The position numbers were made by a program, and so were the translations under genes. A stretch of DNA of 64,000 nucleotides, from assembly GCA_964236495.1 (NCBI GenBank), contig CAXSBR010000003.1, positions 62,001 through 126,000 on the forward strand. The letters run 5' to 3'. Each line of letters starts with the position of its first letter. Position 1 is the stretch's first letter. The DNA is from CAXSBR01 sp964236495 (GTDB lineage Bacteria; Actinomycetota; Actinomycetes; Mycobacteriales; Jatrophihabitantaceae). Under the pieces are notes generated by a model, which did not search any database, was not told where the DNA came from, and was given only the letters and a program-made list of their open reading frames with translations. Below are positions 1 through 9,714 of the stretch, piece by piece.

Positions 1-179
1 TTGAACCCACGCAAGATCATGCTGGCGATGCAGATCACCAGGATGACGCCGGACAGGGTGTACCAGCGACGGCGGTGGGCGATAAAGCCGTAGTCGGTTT
101 CGCCGCGGTACAGCCGGCGCATGCGGGCGCGCAGGCCGGTGCGCTCGGCAAACACGCGCGGTGCCGCGGTCTCGGTCAT
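1..179 (-). CDS. secF: Protein translocase subunit SecF, N-terminal fragment
   Basis: Only the first 59 codons are in the window; the gene continues past base 1. The peptide begins MTETAAPRVFAERTGLRAR, has a YRGETDYGFIAHRRRWY stretch just before the first membrane helix, and then SGVILVICIASMIL as the start of that helix. This is the usual N-terminal pattern of SecF. SecF pairs with SecD to drive late steps of Sec-dependent export using the proton gradient. The ATG shares one base with the secD stop (TGATG), which implies translational coupling. Identification rests on position directly after secD and on the N-terminal pattern. Confidence 0.9.
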   Translation of the reverse strand, partial: MTETAAPRVFAERTGLRARMRRLYRGETDYGFIAHRRRWYTLSGVILVICIASMILRGF

Positions 180-2830
180 CAGGATTCGTCCTCGGCTGCG
201 GCGGAAGAGGGGTCGGCCGCGCGAGAGCGGATCCGGGTGCGGCGGGCGGCCGCGCGCTGGGCCGCGGAGGTGGGCGTGGGCTCTGCGGCCTGGACCACGT
301 GCGGCACTGGCGGCGCGGTCACGTCGTCAACGACGTCGACATTCGGCCTGCCGAGCTTCGACATGTTGACGTGGTCGTCGACACCGGCGTCGACCGGGCG
401 CGCATCAGCCGCTTCGAAGGCTGGCTCGTCGTCGTCGTCGGATGGCAAGGTCGTCCGTCCTGCTCGCGACCGCAACCTGCCGAACAAGCCCCTGGCCGGC
501 TCGTCCGCCACCTCGTCAGCGATATCGGTGTCGGTGTCGCTGTCGTCGGCGTGGCCGTTGTCACTGACAGAAACCGCAGTCGCACCGCCGTGGCTGGTAG
601 CCACGTCGTCGCCGGCCTCGACCGCCGGAGCGATCACTACGTCTTTGCGGTCAACGGCGGTTCGAGCGCCGTCTATCTCGCGGGGGTGGCTGTCGCTGTC
701 GGCTTCAGGCTTGGGGACCCGGACCGCTCGTCCGCGCCGGGCCGCGGCGCGGTAGGCAGCACTGGCCCCGATCGCGGTGGAGGTGCGCTTGTCAGCACCT
801 GGTGCAGACGCGAAGCCGGTGGCAAGCTCGGTTGCCGGCGCTTTGATCACGTCGCCGAGGTCGGCCGAACTGTCCGCCGCCTCGTCGGCAAGCTCGCCTG
901 CTGCATGGCCGTCTAGTTGGTCATCGACACCTGGTTCGCGTTCCAGCACCGCGGCGCCCAGCGCAGTCGCACCTGCGCGCCGGCGCGGCCGGGACGCATC
1001 CTTGGCCGGCCGGAGCGTCGGAACGACCGCGGGCCCGCCGGTGCGCACGGAGTTGAGGCCGGTGAAGCGCGGGGAACCGAAGGCACGGCTGCGCGAGAGC
1101 AGCGATACCAGCGGATGGGTGAAGAGGAAGACGACGACGAGGTCCAGGATCGTGGACAGGCCCAGTGTGAAGGCGAAACCGCGCACGTCGCCGGCGGCGA
1201 AGTAGTACAGCACCGCCGCGGCCAGGAACGACACCGTGTCCGCAGAAAGAATGGTGCGCCGGGCCCGGGTCCAGGCCCGCGGCACTGCTACCCGCATCGA
1301 CCTACCGCCGTGCACCTCGTCCTTGAGTCGCTCGAACAGCACCACGAACGAGTCCGCGGTGATACCCACCGCGACGATGAAACCCGCAATGCCGGCGAGT
1401 GTCAGCGTGAAGCCCATCTCGCGCCCGAGCACCACCAGCGCGCCGTAGGTCAGGACGCCGGACACCAGCAGCGAGGCAATAGTCACCAGGCCTAGCGCGC
1501 GATAGTACAGCAGCGAGTAGATGACGACGAGGAACAGGCCGATACCGCCGGCAAGCAGGCCGGCGTGCAACTGACCGGCACCCAGGGTCGCCGACACGTC
1601 GGAGTTGGTCAGCACGGCAAGGCTCAACGGCAGCGCACCGTACTTGAGCTGATTGGCCAGCTCGGTGGCGGTCTTTTGCGTGAAGTCGCCGCTGATCAAG
1701 GTGGCAATTCCGGAGATGACGGCCTGGTTGTGCGGTGTGCTGACCACATCGCCGTCGAGGGTGAAACCAACGTATTCGGCGCACGGCGTCGTCGCAGCCG
1801 AGCAGGACTGCAGTGGCGGCACGGTGCCCGGATCCGAGTGGTGCGCGCCGGTGTACTTCGACCAGGCCTTGTCGCCGGAGTCCTTCAGCGTCAGGCTGAC
1901 CTGCCACAGCGAGGACTGGCTGCTGGGTGCCTGCACGCCGGCGGTTTGGATTTGGCTACCGGCAACGATCACGGGTCCGAGGAGGTATTTCAGGCCGGAG
2001 CGGTCGCAGGCCGCCAGCGGCTGACCCGGTATGTCGTCGGGTTTTGAACCGCACTTGAACCGCTGCAGCGCTGCGGCCAGCTGTGACTGCTGGGTCGTAG
2101 GCAACGCGTTAAACTGCACATCGGTGGTGGGCAGGGCGAAGCCGAGACCGGTGAACGGGTTCTGCACCTCGGGCTGCACCGGCGCCGCCGACGGCGTCGG
2201 GGAGGCAGACGCCGCTGTCGACACCGCAGGCGCCTTTGCTGTCGTCTTCGTGGCTGGTGCCGGCGTAGCAGCGGTGCTGCTCACCGGTGCCAGCAACGGC
2301 TGCACCAGCCCGCCAGCGGCGGTCGACGTGGCGGTGGTGGGAGCAGGTTTGCCAGTGGTGGTAGCAGGTACGCCCGAGGGGACCGACCCTGGCGGCGCGG
2401 TGCTGCCCGAGGCAGCGGGCGTGCCACTGGGCGTGGGCGCGGTCTGCGGTGGAATCGGCGGGAACATCAGCGGGCGGAAATTCAGCTGTGCCGATTTTTC
2501 GATGCCCGACAGATCGCTGTTGTTCTTGCCCGGCACCGAGATGACGATGCGGTCCTGACCTTCCTGCTGCACCTCTGCTGCGGACACGCCCTTGCCGTTG
2601 ACGCGGTCGGTGAGGATGGCGCGGGCAACTGCCATGCTGGCGGGGGTGGGAATGCCACCGCCAGGCTTCTTGGCCTGCAGCACGATCTGCTTGCCGCCCT
2701 CGAGATCCAACCCGAGCTTGGGCGTGTGCCGCTGGCCGGGCAGGAACACCAGGCCGAACAGAACGATAAAAATGATCAGCAGCGACAGAAAGTAACGCCC
2801 GACGCGCAGCGTGGCGGCGGTGGGTGGCAC
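179..2830 (-). CDS. secD: Protein translocase subunit SecD with long C-terminal tail
   Basis: SecD is a membrane subunit of the Sec translocase that works with SecF and YajC. A GTG start at 2830 is chosen because AAGGAG lies 9 bases upstream; the open frame continues further 5' without an SD. The protein is 883 aa. It has one N-terminal helix (about 12-32), then LGLDLEGGKQIVLQ (the typical SecD motif), a Pro/Ala/Thr-rich periplasmic linker, the P1 region, and five C-terminal helices including GIAGFIVAVGITADSFVV and LFERLKDEV. SecD proteins usually stop soon after the last helix. Here about 290 further residues follow, rich in Asp, Ala and Arg with no obvious fold. The stop overlaps the secF start, which supports the frame to the end. 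Confidence 0.95.
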   Translation of the reverse strand: MPPTAATLRVGRYFLSLLIIFIVLFGLVFLPGQRHTPKLGLDLEGGKQIVLQAKKPGGGIPTPASMAVARAILTDRVNGKGVSAAEVQQEGQDRIVISVPGKNNSDLSGIEKSAQLNFRPLMFPPIPPQTAPTPSGTPAASGSTAPPGSVPSGVPATTTGKPAPTTATSTAAGGLVQPLLAPVSSTAATPAPATKTTAKAPAVSTAASASPTPSAAPVQPEVQNPFTGLGFALPTTDVQFNALPTTQQSQLAAALQRFKCGSKPDDIPGQPLAACDRSGLKYLLGPVIVAGSQIQTAGVQAPSSQSSLWQVSLTLKDSGDKAWSKYTGAHHSDPGTVPPLQSCSAATTPCAEYVGFTLDGDVVSTPHNQAVISGIATLISGDFTQKTATELANQLKYGALPLSLAVLTNSDVSATLGAGQLHAGLLAGGIGLFLVVIYSLLYYRALGLVTIASLLVSGVLTYGALVVLGREMGFTLTLAGIAGFIVAVGITADSFVVLFERLKDEVHGGRSMRVAVPRAWTRARRTILSADTVSFLAAAVLYYFAAGDVRGFAFTLGLSTILDLVVVFLFTHPLVSLLSRSRAFGSPRFTGLNSVRTGGPAVVPTLRPAKDASRPRRRAGATALGAAVLEREPGVDDQLDGHAAGELADEAADSSADLGDVIKAPATELATGFASAPGADKRTSTAIGASAAYRAAARRGRAVRVPKPEADSDSHPREIDGARTAVDRKDVVIAPAVEAGDDVATSHGGATAVSVSDNGHADDSDTDTDIADEVADEPARGLFGRLRSRAGRTTLPSDDDDEPAFEAADARPVDAGVDDHVNMSKLGRPNVDVVDDVTAPPVPHVVQAAEPTPTSAAQRAAARRTRIRSRAADPSSAAAEDES

Positions 2831-3075
2831 GAGGGTGAACTCCTTGGCACGTCGTCGACCGGCGAAGAGCGCCGGCACCGGGGGCATAGAACTGCGGCGG
2901 AGACGGACAGATCGGCGGATCGAGCCCTCAAGGCCGCGATCAACCTGGCCGAACACCGGCAGTGCGCCGCCCAGCGTAGGCGATCAGCGTCGTCAGGCGT
3001 CATGAACGGCGTCTTTGCGGGCAAACTTTGGGGCGATTTGCCGGCGAATAGCCTCAGCCGCCCGACGGCGCCGGC

Positions 3076-3429
3076 TTACTCCCGCCCGACTTCTGAGGCG
3101 GCGTGGGCCCGAAATGACGTGCCGTCCGTGCCGGCGGTGTCGGGCTGGATGGCTTTGCGGTAGCGCGGCGGCAGAGTGGCGGCATCACGCAGTGCGGCAA
3201 AAGCCCACCGCACCTCCACTCCCGGCGCGATGGCGAGAATGACGGTGTCATCGGAGTTGATAGCCACGACCGATCCGTACAGCCCTGACGTCGTCATCAC
3301 ATGACTGCCTACAGCGATATCACGGCGCAGCCGAGCGTCCACATCGGCGGCTCGACCTCGGGCGCGCCGAACGTAAATCAACAACGCAACGATGACCACA
3401 ATTGCAATAGCTTCGATTAAGTATTTCAT
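3076..3429 (-). CDS. yajC: YajC-like preprotein translocase subunit
   Basis: The product is 117 aa: one N-terminal membrane helix (LIEAIAIVVIVALLIYV, residues 4-20), a basic RRARGR segment, and a small soluble domain with VGSHVMTTSGLYGSVVAI. That segment matches the conserved G-x-x-V-x-T-x-x-G-x-x-G core of YajC. YajC associates with SecDF. The ATG at 3429 starts directly at the helix; an upstream in-frame start would add 14 unlikely residues. It is the first gene of the yajC-secD-secF set. The 245 bases between it and secD hold no gene I can recognise. Confidence 0.88.
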   Translation of the reverse strand: MKYLIEAIAIVVIVALLIYVRRARGRAADVDARLRRDIAVGSHVMTTSGLYGSVVAINSDDTVILAIAPGVEVRWAFAALRDAATLPPRYRKAIQPDTAGTDGTSFRAHAASEVGRE

Positions 3430-3496
3430 AAGACCCTCACAGTCAGGCAATCTGCGGTACCGCAGCGCCATTGCCGAGGGTACGTAACAAAGACCT

Positions 3497-4594
3497 TCAA
3501 CTATCGAACAAGGGCAAAGTGAGATCGGGCTGTGACGTGTTGTGTAACGGCGGTGTGAGGCCGAGGTGCCGCCAGGCGGCCGGAGTGGCCATCCGACCGC
3601 GCGGCGTGCGCGCCAGCAGGCCGGTGCGGACCAGAAAGGGTTCGGCTACTTCCTCGACGGTTTCGGCTTCCTCGCCGATAGCGACGGCAATGGTGGTCAC
3701 ACCCGTCGGCCCGCCGCCGAATCGCCGGATCAGGGCGTTGAGCACAGCGCGGTCGAGCCGGTCCAGGCCCAGGGCATCTACGTCGTAAACGGCCAACGCG
3801 TCGTGGGCGACGCCCACGGTGATGAGGCCGTCCGCGCGCACTTCGGCGAAGTCGCGCACCCTACGCAAGAGCCGGTTGGCGATGCGTGGAGTGCCCCGCG
3901 ATCGGCCGGCGATCTCTGCCGCCCCGGCTGCGGTAAGCCGGGCGCCCAGAACACGCGCCGAGCGGTGCAACACCTGCTCCAACTCCTGGTCGGTGTAGAA
4001 GTCCATATGCCCGGTGAAGCCGAACCGATCCCGTAGCGGGCCGGTGAGCCGGCCGGAGCGGGTCGTCGCGCCGACCAGGGTGAACGGCGCCAGATCCAGT
4101 GCGATGGCAGTGGAGCCGGGGCCCTTGCCGACGACGACGTCGACGCGGAAGTCCTCCATCGCCATGTAGAGCAGTTCCTCGGCCGGACGCGCGATGCGAT
4201 GGATCTCGTCGATGAACAGCACCTCGCCCTCGGTCAGGCTGGTGAGCAGCGCCGCCAGGTCCCCGGCGCGTTCGATAGCCGGGCCGCTGGTGATCCGGAT
4301 CGGAGCGCCCAGCTCCGCTGCGATGATCATCGCCAGGCTCGTCTTGCCCAGCCCTGGTGCGCCGGCCAGCAGCACGTGATCGGGTGTGCGACCGCGCTGC
4401 CGCGCGCTGGCGAGCACCAGCTCGAGCTGTTCGCGCACCTTCGCCTGGCCGACGAACTCGCTCAGATCGTGCGGGCGCAGGCTGGCCTCGACATCTTTCT
4501 CGCCCGCAACAGCCAGCGGTGTGACGAGGTCCTCCGATTCGCCGTCCCCAGGGAGGTCTCTGCCGTCGCCGGATTCAGCGCTGCCTGCGCTCAT
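3497..4594 (-). CDS. ruvB: Holliday junction branch migration helicase RuvB
   Basis: RuvB is the AAA+ motor of the RuvAB complex that drives branch migration of Holliday junctions. The protein is 365 aa. Walker [10 protein letters not shown] is near residue 80, Walker B LFIDEIHR at 127-133, the arginine-finger region LRDRFGF follows, and the C-terminal winged helix contains RTPRGR. The ATG at 4594 shares a base with the ruvA stop (TGATG). A short N-terminal extension (about 35 residues, acidic) precedes the conserved [12 protein letters not shown]. It is the last gene of ruvC-ruvA-ruvB, downstream of a LexA box. Confidence 0.97.
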   Translation of the reverse strand: MSAGSAESGDGRDLPGDGESEDLVTPLAVAGEKDVEASLRPHDLSEFVGQAKVREQLELVLASARQRGRTPDHVLLAGAPGLGKTSLAMIIAAELGAPIRITSGPAIERAGDLAALLTSLTEGEVLFIDEIHRIARPAEELLYMAMEDFRVDVVVGKGPGSTAIALDLAPFTLVGATTRSGRLTGPLRDRFGFTGHMDFYTDQELEQVLHRSARVLGARLTAAGAAEIAGRSRGTPRIANRLLRRVRDFAEVRADGLITVGVAHDALAVYDVDALGLDRLDRAVLNALIRRFGGGPTGVTTIAVAIGEEAETVEEVAEPFLVRTGLLARTPRGRMATPAAWRHLGLTPPLHNTSQPDLTLPLFDS

Positions 4595-5208
4595 CAGGAC
4601 CGCCCCAGCAGCTGGATGCTCCGGCGTAGCAGCGTGGACAGATCCGGATCGGTGTCCGAGCCGACCTCGTCGGCGATCACGTCCAGCGCCTGCGCGGCCT
4701 CCTTGCCGGTGAAGCCGAGCCCGGCGAGCGCGCGCTCCAGCTGACTGCGCCACGGTGCGGTCGGCACAGCACCACTGCCGGCACCGGCCGCGGCCTGCGG
4801 GCTGTCCAGCGCACCGATGCGGTCGCGCAGCTCGAGCACCAGACGCTCGGCTCCCTTCTTGCCGATGCCGGGAACAGCCATCAGGGTGGGTAGATCGCCG
4901 GTGACCACCGCGCGCCGGATCTCGCGCGGCGCATGCACGCTCAGGATCGTCTGGGCCAGCCGGGGGCCGACCCCGTTCGCGGTCTGCAGCAGTTCGAACA
5001 GCGCCCGCTCGTCGTCGTCGGCAAAGCCGTACAGAGTCAGCGAGTCCTCGCGCACCACCAGGCTCGTCGACAGCCGGGCGCTCTCCCCCAGCCGTAGGCG
5101 AGCCAGCGTGCCCGGTGAGCACGAGACGGCCAGGCCGACGCCGCCGACCTCCACCACGGCACCGTCCGGTCCGAGGGCGGCAACCAGGCCGTGCAGGCTG
5201 GCGATCAT
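4594..5208 (-). CDS. ruvA: Holliday junction branch migration protein RuvA
   Basis: RuvA binds four-way junctions as a tetramer and loads RuvB. The 204-aa product begins MIASLHG, has the OB-fold N-terminal domain, then two helix-hairpin-helix motifs ([17 protein letters not shown] and [19 protein letters not shown]) and a C-terminal RuvB-binding domain ([15 protein letters not shown]). Length and domain order are typical. The start overlaps the ruvC stop by four bases and the stop overlaps the ruvB start, so the three genes should be co-translated. Confidence 0.97.
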   Translation of the reverse strand: MIASLHGLVAALGPDGAVVEVGGVGLAVSCSPGTLARLRLGESARLSTSLVVREDSLTLYGFADDDERALFELLQTANGVGPRLAQTILSVHAPREIRRAVVTGDLPTLMAVPGIGKKGAERLVLELRDRIGALDSPQAAAGAGSGAVPTAPWRSQLERALAGLGFTGKEAAQALDVIADEVGSDTDPDLSTLLRRSIQLLGRS

Positions 5209-5747
5209 CGACGGCCCCGCGCAGCGACGCCGGCCAGCTTTTGGGCGGCCACTGCGGCCTGCAAGCGGCTCTGCGGACCGCCCCGCCAGATCTGGCAGAT
5301 GGCCAGCGCCAGCGCATCGGAGGCATCGGCCGGCTTCGGTGCTGTATCGAGTGCGAGCAGGCGCATCACCATCGTTGCGACCTGGGCCTTGTCCGCGCTG
5401 CCCGAGCCGGTCACCGCCGCCTTGACCTCGGTGGGAGTGTGCAGCGCGATCCGCGCACCGATGCGGGCGCCGGCGACGATAGCCAGCCCCGACACCTGCG
5501 CGGTGCCCATCACCGTGCGCACGTTGTGCTGGCTGAACACCCGTTCGACGGCCACCACATCGGGACGGTACCGCTGCACGAGCGCGCTCAGCTCGTCGGC
5601 GATCGCAGTGAGCCGCGAGCCCAGTTCGGCGTCTGCCGGAGTCCGCAACACGCCGACATGAACCAGCTCCAGCCGACGGCCAGGCATGCCGTCCACAACG
5701 CCGACGCCGCACCGGGTCAACCCAGGGTCGACACCGAGCACCCGCAC
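5205..5747 (-). CDS. ruvC: Crossover junction endodeoxyribonuclease RuvC
   Basis: RuvC resolves Holliday junctions by symmetric nicking. The product is 180 aa, RNase H-like fold. It opens [17 protein letters not shown], where the first catalytic Asp lies in GVDPG; the acidic residue in AVERVF and the late pair in [11 protein letters not shown] complete the site. I take the GTG at 5747 because GGAGG sits 6-7 bases upstream. A GTG three codons earlier abuts that SD and is less likely. First gene of the ruvCAB operon. Confidence 0.95.
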   Translation of the reverse strand: MRVLGVDPGLTRCGVGVVDGMPGRRLELVHVGVLRTPADAELGSRLTAIADELSALVQRYRPDVVAVERVFSQHNVRTVMGTAQVSGLAIVAGARIGARIALHTPTEVKAAVTGSGSADKAQVATMVMRLLALDTAPKPADASDALALAICQIWRGGPQSRLQAAVAAQKLAGVAARGRR

Positions 5748-5775
5748 CGGCCACACCTCCGCAGACTCGCAAACA

Positions 5776-5791
5776 TCGAACTGACGTTCGA
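5776..5791 (-). promoter_or_regulatory. LexA (SOS) box upstream of ruvCAB
   Basis: The sequence TCGAACTGACGTTCGA is a perfect palindrome that matches the actinobacterial LexA consensus TCGAAC-N4-GTTCGA. It lies 28 bases upstream of the ruvC start, so LexA binding would block the ruvCAB promoter. A TAGAGT hexamer just upstream on the minus strand could be the -10 element. SOS control of ruvCAB is known in related bacteria; here it is inferred from the site. Confidence 0.88.
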
Positions 5792-5863
5792 CACTCTACG
5801 ATCGGGCGATCGCCTGGCTGCCGTTCGACACGCACAGCAGGCCTGTCATGGCGGCGAGTGCGC

Positions 5864-6613
5864 CTACTCGACGGAGGCGAGCACCTCGTCGCTGACGTCG
5901 TAGTTGGCGTAGACGTTTTGCACGTCGTCGCTCTCTTCGAGTGCATCGATGAGCCGGAACATCTTGCGTGCTCCCTCGGCCTCCAGCGGCACCTGCATGC
6001 TGGGCACGAAGGAGGCGTCGGCGGATTCGTAGTCGATGCCTGCCTTCTGCAGCGCAGTGCGGACCGCCACCAAATCGGTCGCCTCGCAGACGACTTCGAA
6101 GGTGTCACCGAGGTCGTTTACCTCCTCGGCGCCGTCGTCGAGCACCGCCGCGAGCACGTCGTCCTCGCTGAGATCGTTCTTAGAGACCACGATGACGCCT
6201 TTGCGGGCGAAGAGGTAAGCCACGGAGCCGGGATCGGCCATCGCGCCACCGTTGCGTGACATCGCGATGCGCACCTCACCGGCGGCCCGGTTGCGGTTGT
6301 CGGTGAGGCACTCGATCAGCACCGCGACCCCGTTCGGGCCGTAGCCCTCGTACATTATTGTCTGCCAGTCGGCGCCGCCGGCCTCCGCGCCCGAACCACG
6401 CTTGACCGCGCGTTCGATGTTGTCCAGTGGCACGGAGGTCTTGCGGGCCTTCTGGATGGCCTCGTACAAAGTGGGGTTACCGTCGACGTCGGGGCCACCC
6501 ATGCGGGCCGCAACCTCGATGTTCTTGATCAACTTGGCGAAAAGTTTCCCCCGTCTGGCGTCGACGACGGCTTTCTTGTGTTTCGTCGTCGCCCACTTGG
6601 AGTGGCCGCTCAT
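5864..6613 (-). CDS. yebC: YebC/PmpR family protein (TACO1-like)
   Basis: A 249-aa protein of the YebC family, recently linked to relief of ribosome stalling on proline stretches and earlier described as DNA-binding regulators. The start [14 protein letters not shown] is the family signature, followed by [11 protein letters not shown] and [18 protein letters not shown], and [10 protein letters not shown] in the middle. Length is as expected. AGAGGG lies before the ATG. It sits between pdxT and ruvC, as is common in actinobacteria. Confidence 0.95.
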   Translation of the reverse strand: MSGHSKWATTKHKKAVVDARRGKLFAKLIKNIEVAARMGGPDVDGNPTLYEAIQKARKTSVPLDNIERAVKRGSGAEAGGADWQTIMYEGYGPNGVAVLIECLTDNRNRAAGEVRIAMSRNGGAMADPGSVAYLFARKGVIVVSKNDLSEDDVLAAVLDDGAEEVNDLGDTFEVVCEATDLVAVRTALQKAGIDYESADASFVPSMQVPLEAEGARKMFRLIDALEESDDVQNVYANYDVSDEVLASVE

Positions 6614-6655
6614 CGATTCCCTCTCGACTCGTCCGTCTGCGTCACCGCGTGTCTG

Positions 6656-7348
6656 TCACAGTGCGTCGCCACCAGCTTGCGCTTGACGCACCATCGCACA
6701 GAAATAGCGGTGCATCCGGGGATCGCCGGACAGCTCCGGGTGAAAAGACGTGGCCAGCAGGTGCCGCTGCCGGACGACGACGACTCTACCGGCGGCCGCA
6801 CCCGCTCCCACCCGGGCAAGAACAGTCGCTCGCGGCCCCACCTGCTCCACCCACGGCGCCCGAATGAAGACCGCCGGAAAGGGCTCGCCGCCGATGTCGT
6901 CGACAGTGATCGGTTCCTCGAAGGAGTCCACCTGCCGGCCGAAGGCATTGCGGCGCACCGTGACGTCGAGGCCTCCGATGCTCTGCTGATCGGGCGGGCC
7001 GTCGAGGATCCGGTCGGCGAGCAGGATCAGGCCGGCGCACGATCCGTAGGTAGGCATGCCGGCGGCGATGCGCTCGCGCAGCGGTTCCATCAGCTCGAAG
7101 GCGACGGCAAGCTTGGCGATGGTGGTGGACTCACCGCCGGGCATCACCAGGGCGTCGACGCTGTCCAGCTCGGCGCGTCGACGAACCGTCACGGCGTCGG
7201 CGCCGGCGTCGGTGAGCGCGTGGAGATGCTCGCGCACGTCGCCCTGCAGCGCCAGCACGCCGATGCGCAGGCCGGCGCCGGGCAATGCAGAGTCGGTACC
7301 GCCGTCGCCTGCCCGCGCGAAGTTGGGATCCGGAGCCACGGCAGACAA
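6656..7348 (-). CDS. pdxT: Pyridoxal 5'-phosphate synthase glutaminase subunit PdxT
   Basis: PdxT hydrolyses glutamine and passes ammonia to PdxS for PLP synthesis. The class-I glutaminase motifs are present: [21 protein letters not shown], the nucleophile Cys in [10 protein letters not shown], and the His in TSFHPEL. The open frame starts at a TTG (7348); a GTG three codons later, or a start nearer IGVLALQG, is possible, because about 28 residues precede the conserved core. The partner pdxS is not adjacent, unlike in most actinobacteria; a repeat element and an unrelated gene lie upstream instead. Confidence 0.92.
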   Translation of the reverse strand: MSAVAPDPNFARAGDGGTDSALPGAGLRIGVLALQGDVREHLHALTDAGADAVTVRRRAELDSVDALVMPGGESTTIAKLAVAFELMEPLRERIAAGMPTYGSCAGLILLADRILDGPPDQQSIGGLDVTVRRNAFGRQVDSFEEPITVDDIGGEPFPAVFIRAPWVEQVGPRATVLARVGAGAAAGRVVVVRQRHLLATSFHPELSGDPRMHRYFCAMVRQAQAGGDAL

Positions 7349-7370
7349 CAGTATTCGGCCACAGTCACTG

Positions 7371-7452
7371 CGCTGGCTGTCTACGCGCTCCGGTCCTCAC
7401 TCCTTCGTCGCTCCGATCCTCACGCGCTGGCTGTCTACGCGCTCCTCGTCGG
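7371..7452. repeat. Dispersed GC-rich repeat, copy C (degenerate)
   Basis: The stretch from 7381 carries CTACGCGCTCCGGTCCTCAC and then TCCTTCGTCGCTC, the same order of words as the repeats at 14254-14302 and 52505-52555. It also contains an internal duplication of CGCTGGCTGTCTACGCGCTC (7371-7390 and 7425-7444). It fills the gap between pdxT and the divergent gene at 7470. Confidence 0.7.
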
Positions 7453-7469
7453 TGGCTGCGGGGGTTGTG

Positions 7470-8762
7470 ATGCGCGAAGATGCATCGGTGGACACCGACG
7501 TCGTCGCCGACGCAGACGACGCATCGGCAGCCGCACAGCCGCCCCCAGCGGTTCACGGCGCCGCCTCTGCGCTGCCGCCGGTTGCAGACGATGCGGCGGC
7601 GCGCCGCGCGGCACACACCAGCGCGGTTCGCGCCTGGACCCGGTATCTCGTCGGACTCACCGTGATCGTGGCGCTGATCGCCGGCTGCGCGGCCTGGCTG
7701 TGGGAGCGCGGGGAGTACCGCCACGCCCACGATCACCCGGCAACCGTCGCTGCCAAGGAGTTGCCTCGAACTGCGCTGGCCCCGACGCTGACGGGCGCCT
7801 GGCATTCTGCCGACCACGCGGTCCTCGGCGATGCCGTCACCGAGGACGTCGCGATGACCTATGGCGGTCGCACGGTGACCGGTCGCGACGCGCGCACCGG
7901 CGCGGTGCGCTGGACCTACACCCGCACCGACCGCCGGCTGTGCTCAGCGGTGGTGCAGGAGGCTGTCGTGATGGCGATCTACGCCCACGACGCAATCTGC
8001 GACGAGGCCACCGGTCTGGACGCCACCACCGGCAAGCGAACCTGGACGCGCACGCTGCTGGGCGAGGGCAGCTTCCTCACCGTCACCGGCAACCAGGGCT
8101 ATTACCTGCTCGTCCGGTCGGCATCGGTCAACCTGGTCCATGCCGGTCAAGGCCTGGCCGGGATCGACGCTTGGAATGACATCCTGGAAGCCGGCTGCCG
8201 CACCCGTAGTGCCGTTCTGGGCAGCTCCGGCGTGCTGATACGCAGCAGGTGCCCCGGCGGTGACAAGATCATCTACCGCAAGCTCGACGGTGACAAGCGA
8301 GCATGGACGATCCCCGCAGGAGGGCGCAGTTCGGTCGCAGCCGACAGCGTGCTGCTAGTGCTGTCCGCCGACGGACGCGCGCTGGAGGCGTTGAGCGCCA
8401 AGAAGGGCGCGGTCACCAGTCGCGTGCCGCTGCGCTCGCCCGCCCGGCCCGCCGTGCAGCCTCGCGCAGATCAATTGTCCGACGTCGCCACCGAGATCGC
8501 GGCAGTCGCCGGCGGGGCAATTGGGCTTTCCACGGCCGACGCACCCGTGGTGCGCTGGCAGGTACCGGCTGGGCTGCTCAACGTCACCGTCGACGACGGA
8601 GTTCTCACCGCGCGGACCGGCTCGGTGTATTTGGTTGCCACCGATACCGGACGCCAGCGCAGGGTTTCTTCCGTCGCGGGTCTGCATGCCGGAGCCCGGC
8701 TGTGGTCGATGGGCGGCGGTCTGCTGGCCGACTCGGCAAGCGGCGTGACCGGCTACCGCTGA
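7470..8762 (+). CDS. Membrane-anchored PQQ-like beta-propeller protein
   Basis: A 430-aa protein of unknown role. Residues 1-50 are acidic and Ala-rich and cytoplasmic; a single helix (YLVGLTVIVALIAGCAAWLW, about 56-75) follows; the rest is predicted outside the membrane. The exterior part has repeated strands of the PQQ/quinoprotein-like type, such as VTGRDARTGAVRWTY and GLDATTGKRTW. Such domains are usually binding scaffolds; nothing shows an enzyme. An ATG at 7470 follows a G-rich SD-like stretch; a GTG one codon earlier is possible. It is divergent from pdxT. Confidence 0.8.
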   Translation: MREDASVDTDVVADADDASAAAQPPPAVHGAASALPPVADDAAARRAAHTSAVRAWTRYLVGLTVIVALIAGCAAWLWERGEYRHAHDHPATVAAKELPRTALAPTLTGAWHSADHAVLGDAVTEDVAMTYGGRTVTGRDARTGAVRWTYTRTDRRLCSAVVQEAVVMAIYAHDAICDEATGLDATTGKRTWTRTLLGEGSFLTVTGNQGYYLLVRSASVNLVHAGQGLAGIDAWNDILEAGCRTRSAVLGSSGVLIRSRCPGGDKIIYRKLDGDKRAWTIPAGGRSSVAADSVLLVLSADGRALEALSAKKGAVTSRVPLRSPARPAVQPRADQLSDVATEIAAVAGGAIGLSTADAPVVRWQVPAGLLNVTVDDGVLTARTGSVYLVATDTGRQRRVSSVAGLHAGARLWSMGGGLLADSASGVTGYR

Positions 8763-8871
8763 ACCGCCGGCGCTGCTCGTACCTCTGGCGGGGCGTCCGT
8801 GCCGCGTGTCCCCTGATGCGGCGGACGCCGGCTGGTTGGCAGCGCATCCGCCGGCCTGGCACTGTCGAAGA

Positions 8872-9657
8872 ATGACCGACGACGGATATTTCGGCCCGCA
8901 CAGCGTCACCTGGCGGGTGATGGCCGAACCGGTCACCTTCGTCGGCGGCCTGCGGGCGCTGCTTCTGCAGGCGTTGCACCCGGAGGCGATGCGGCTGCTG
9001 GCCCTTAACACCCGCTACCGCAACGCGCCCTGGACACGGTTGCAACACACCGGGGAGTTCGTGGGCACGGTCACGTTCGCGCCGAAGGACGACGTCGACG
9101 CGGCAGCAGCGCACGTGCGGGCCATCCATCACAAGCTGGGCGTCGACAAACCCGATCTGCTCGCCTGGATCCACGCCACCGAGATCGACTCGTTCCTCAT
9201 CGCCGCCCGGCGGGCCGGCGCGGGCATCAGTGCGGCTGAGGCGGACGTCTACGTCGCCGAACAGCGGATAAGCGGGCGACTGGTGGGTGTGCCGGAATCA
9301 CTGTTGCCGACATCAGTAGCCCAGCTACGCGGCTACCTGCGCGCCATGCGACCGCAGCTGCATCTGACGCTCGAAGCCGTCGCCGGCGTGCGGTATGTGC
9401 TGGCGCCACCGATGTCTGTGCCGCTGCAGTACCGACTGCCGGCCCGGCTTGGCTGGAGCTCGCTGGCCGGCCTGGCCGTCGGCCTGCTGCCGCGGTGGGC
9501 GCGGCGGATGTACGGGCTGCCGGGTCTGCCGCCGGTGGACCTGGCCAACGCAGTTGCCCTGCGCGCCTTGCGCGTCGCTGCCGGCGCGGTTCCTGCGCAC
9601 CTTCGCCAGGCACCGGTGCAGCAAGCCGCGCTGGCACGCGCCGCCGCTGTCAGCTGA
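8872..9657 (+). CDS. DUF2236 / oxygenase MpaB family protein
   Basis: A 261-aa protein with the features of the DUF2236 family, which includes latex-clearing oxygenase Lcp and fungal MpaB. The opening GYFGPHSVTWRVMAEPVTFVGG and LLLQALHPEAMRLL carry the conserved His. RLQHTGEFVGTVTF and KPDLLAWIHATEIDSFL are typical of the mid-region. Family members bind haem and some are oxygenases, but most bacterial ones are uncharacterised. The ATG at 8872 gives the family-like N-terminus; a GTG at 8806 would add 22 residues. Confidence 0.85.
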   Translation: MTDDGYFGPHSVTWRVMAEPVTFVGGLRALLLQALHPEAMRLLALNTRYRNAPWTRLQHTGEFVGTVTFAPKDDVDAAAAHVRAIHHKLGVDKPDLLAWIHATEIDSFLIAARRAGAGISAAEADVYVAEQRISGRLVGVPESLLPTSVAQLRGYLRAMRPQLHLTLEAVAGVRYVLAPPMSVPLQYRLPARLGWSSLAGLAVGLLPRWARRMYGLPGLPPVDLANAVALRALRVAAGAVPAHLRQAPVQQAALARAAAVS

Positions 9658-9714
9658 TCGTCAGTAGACGTCGGCACGGGCGCTGTGCCGGCTGTGCCGT
9701 GATGAGACCGCGCG

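Noticed and set aside
161..916. Plus-strand frame opposite the SecD tail as the real gene
   Set aside because: It lacks domains and an SD, and the minus frame continues unbroken from SecD to the coupled secF start.
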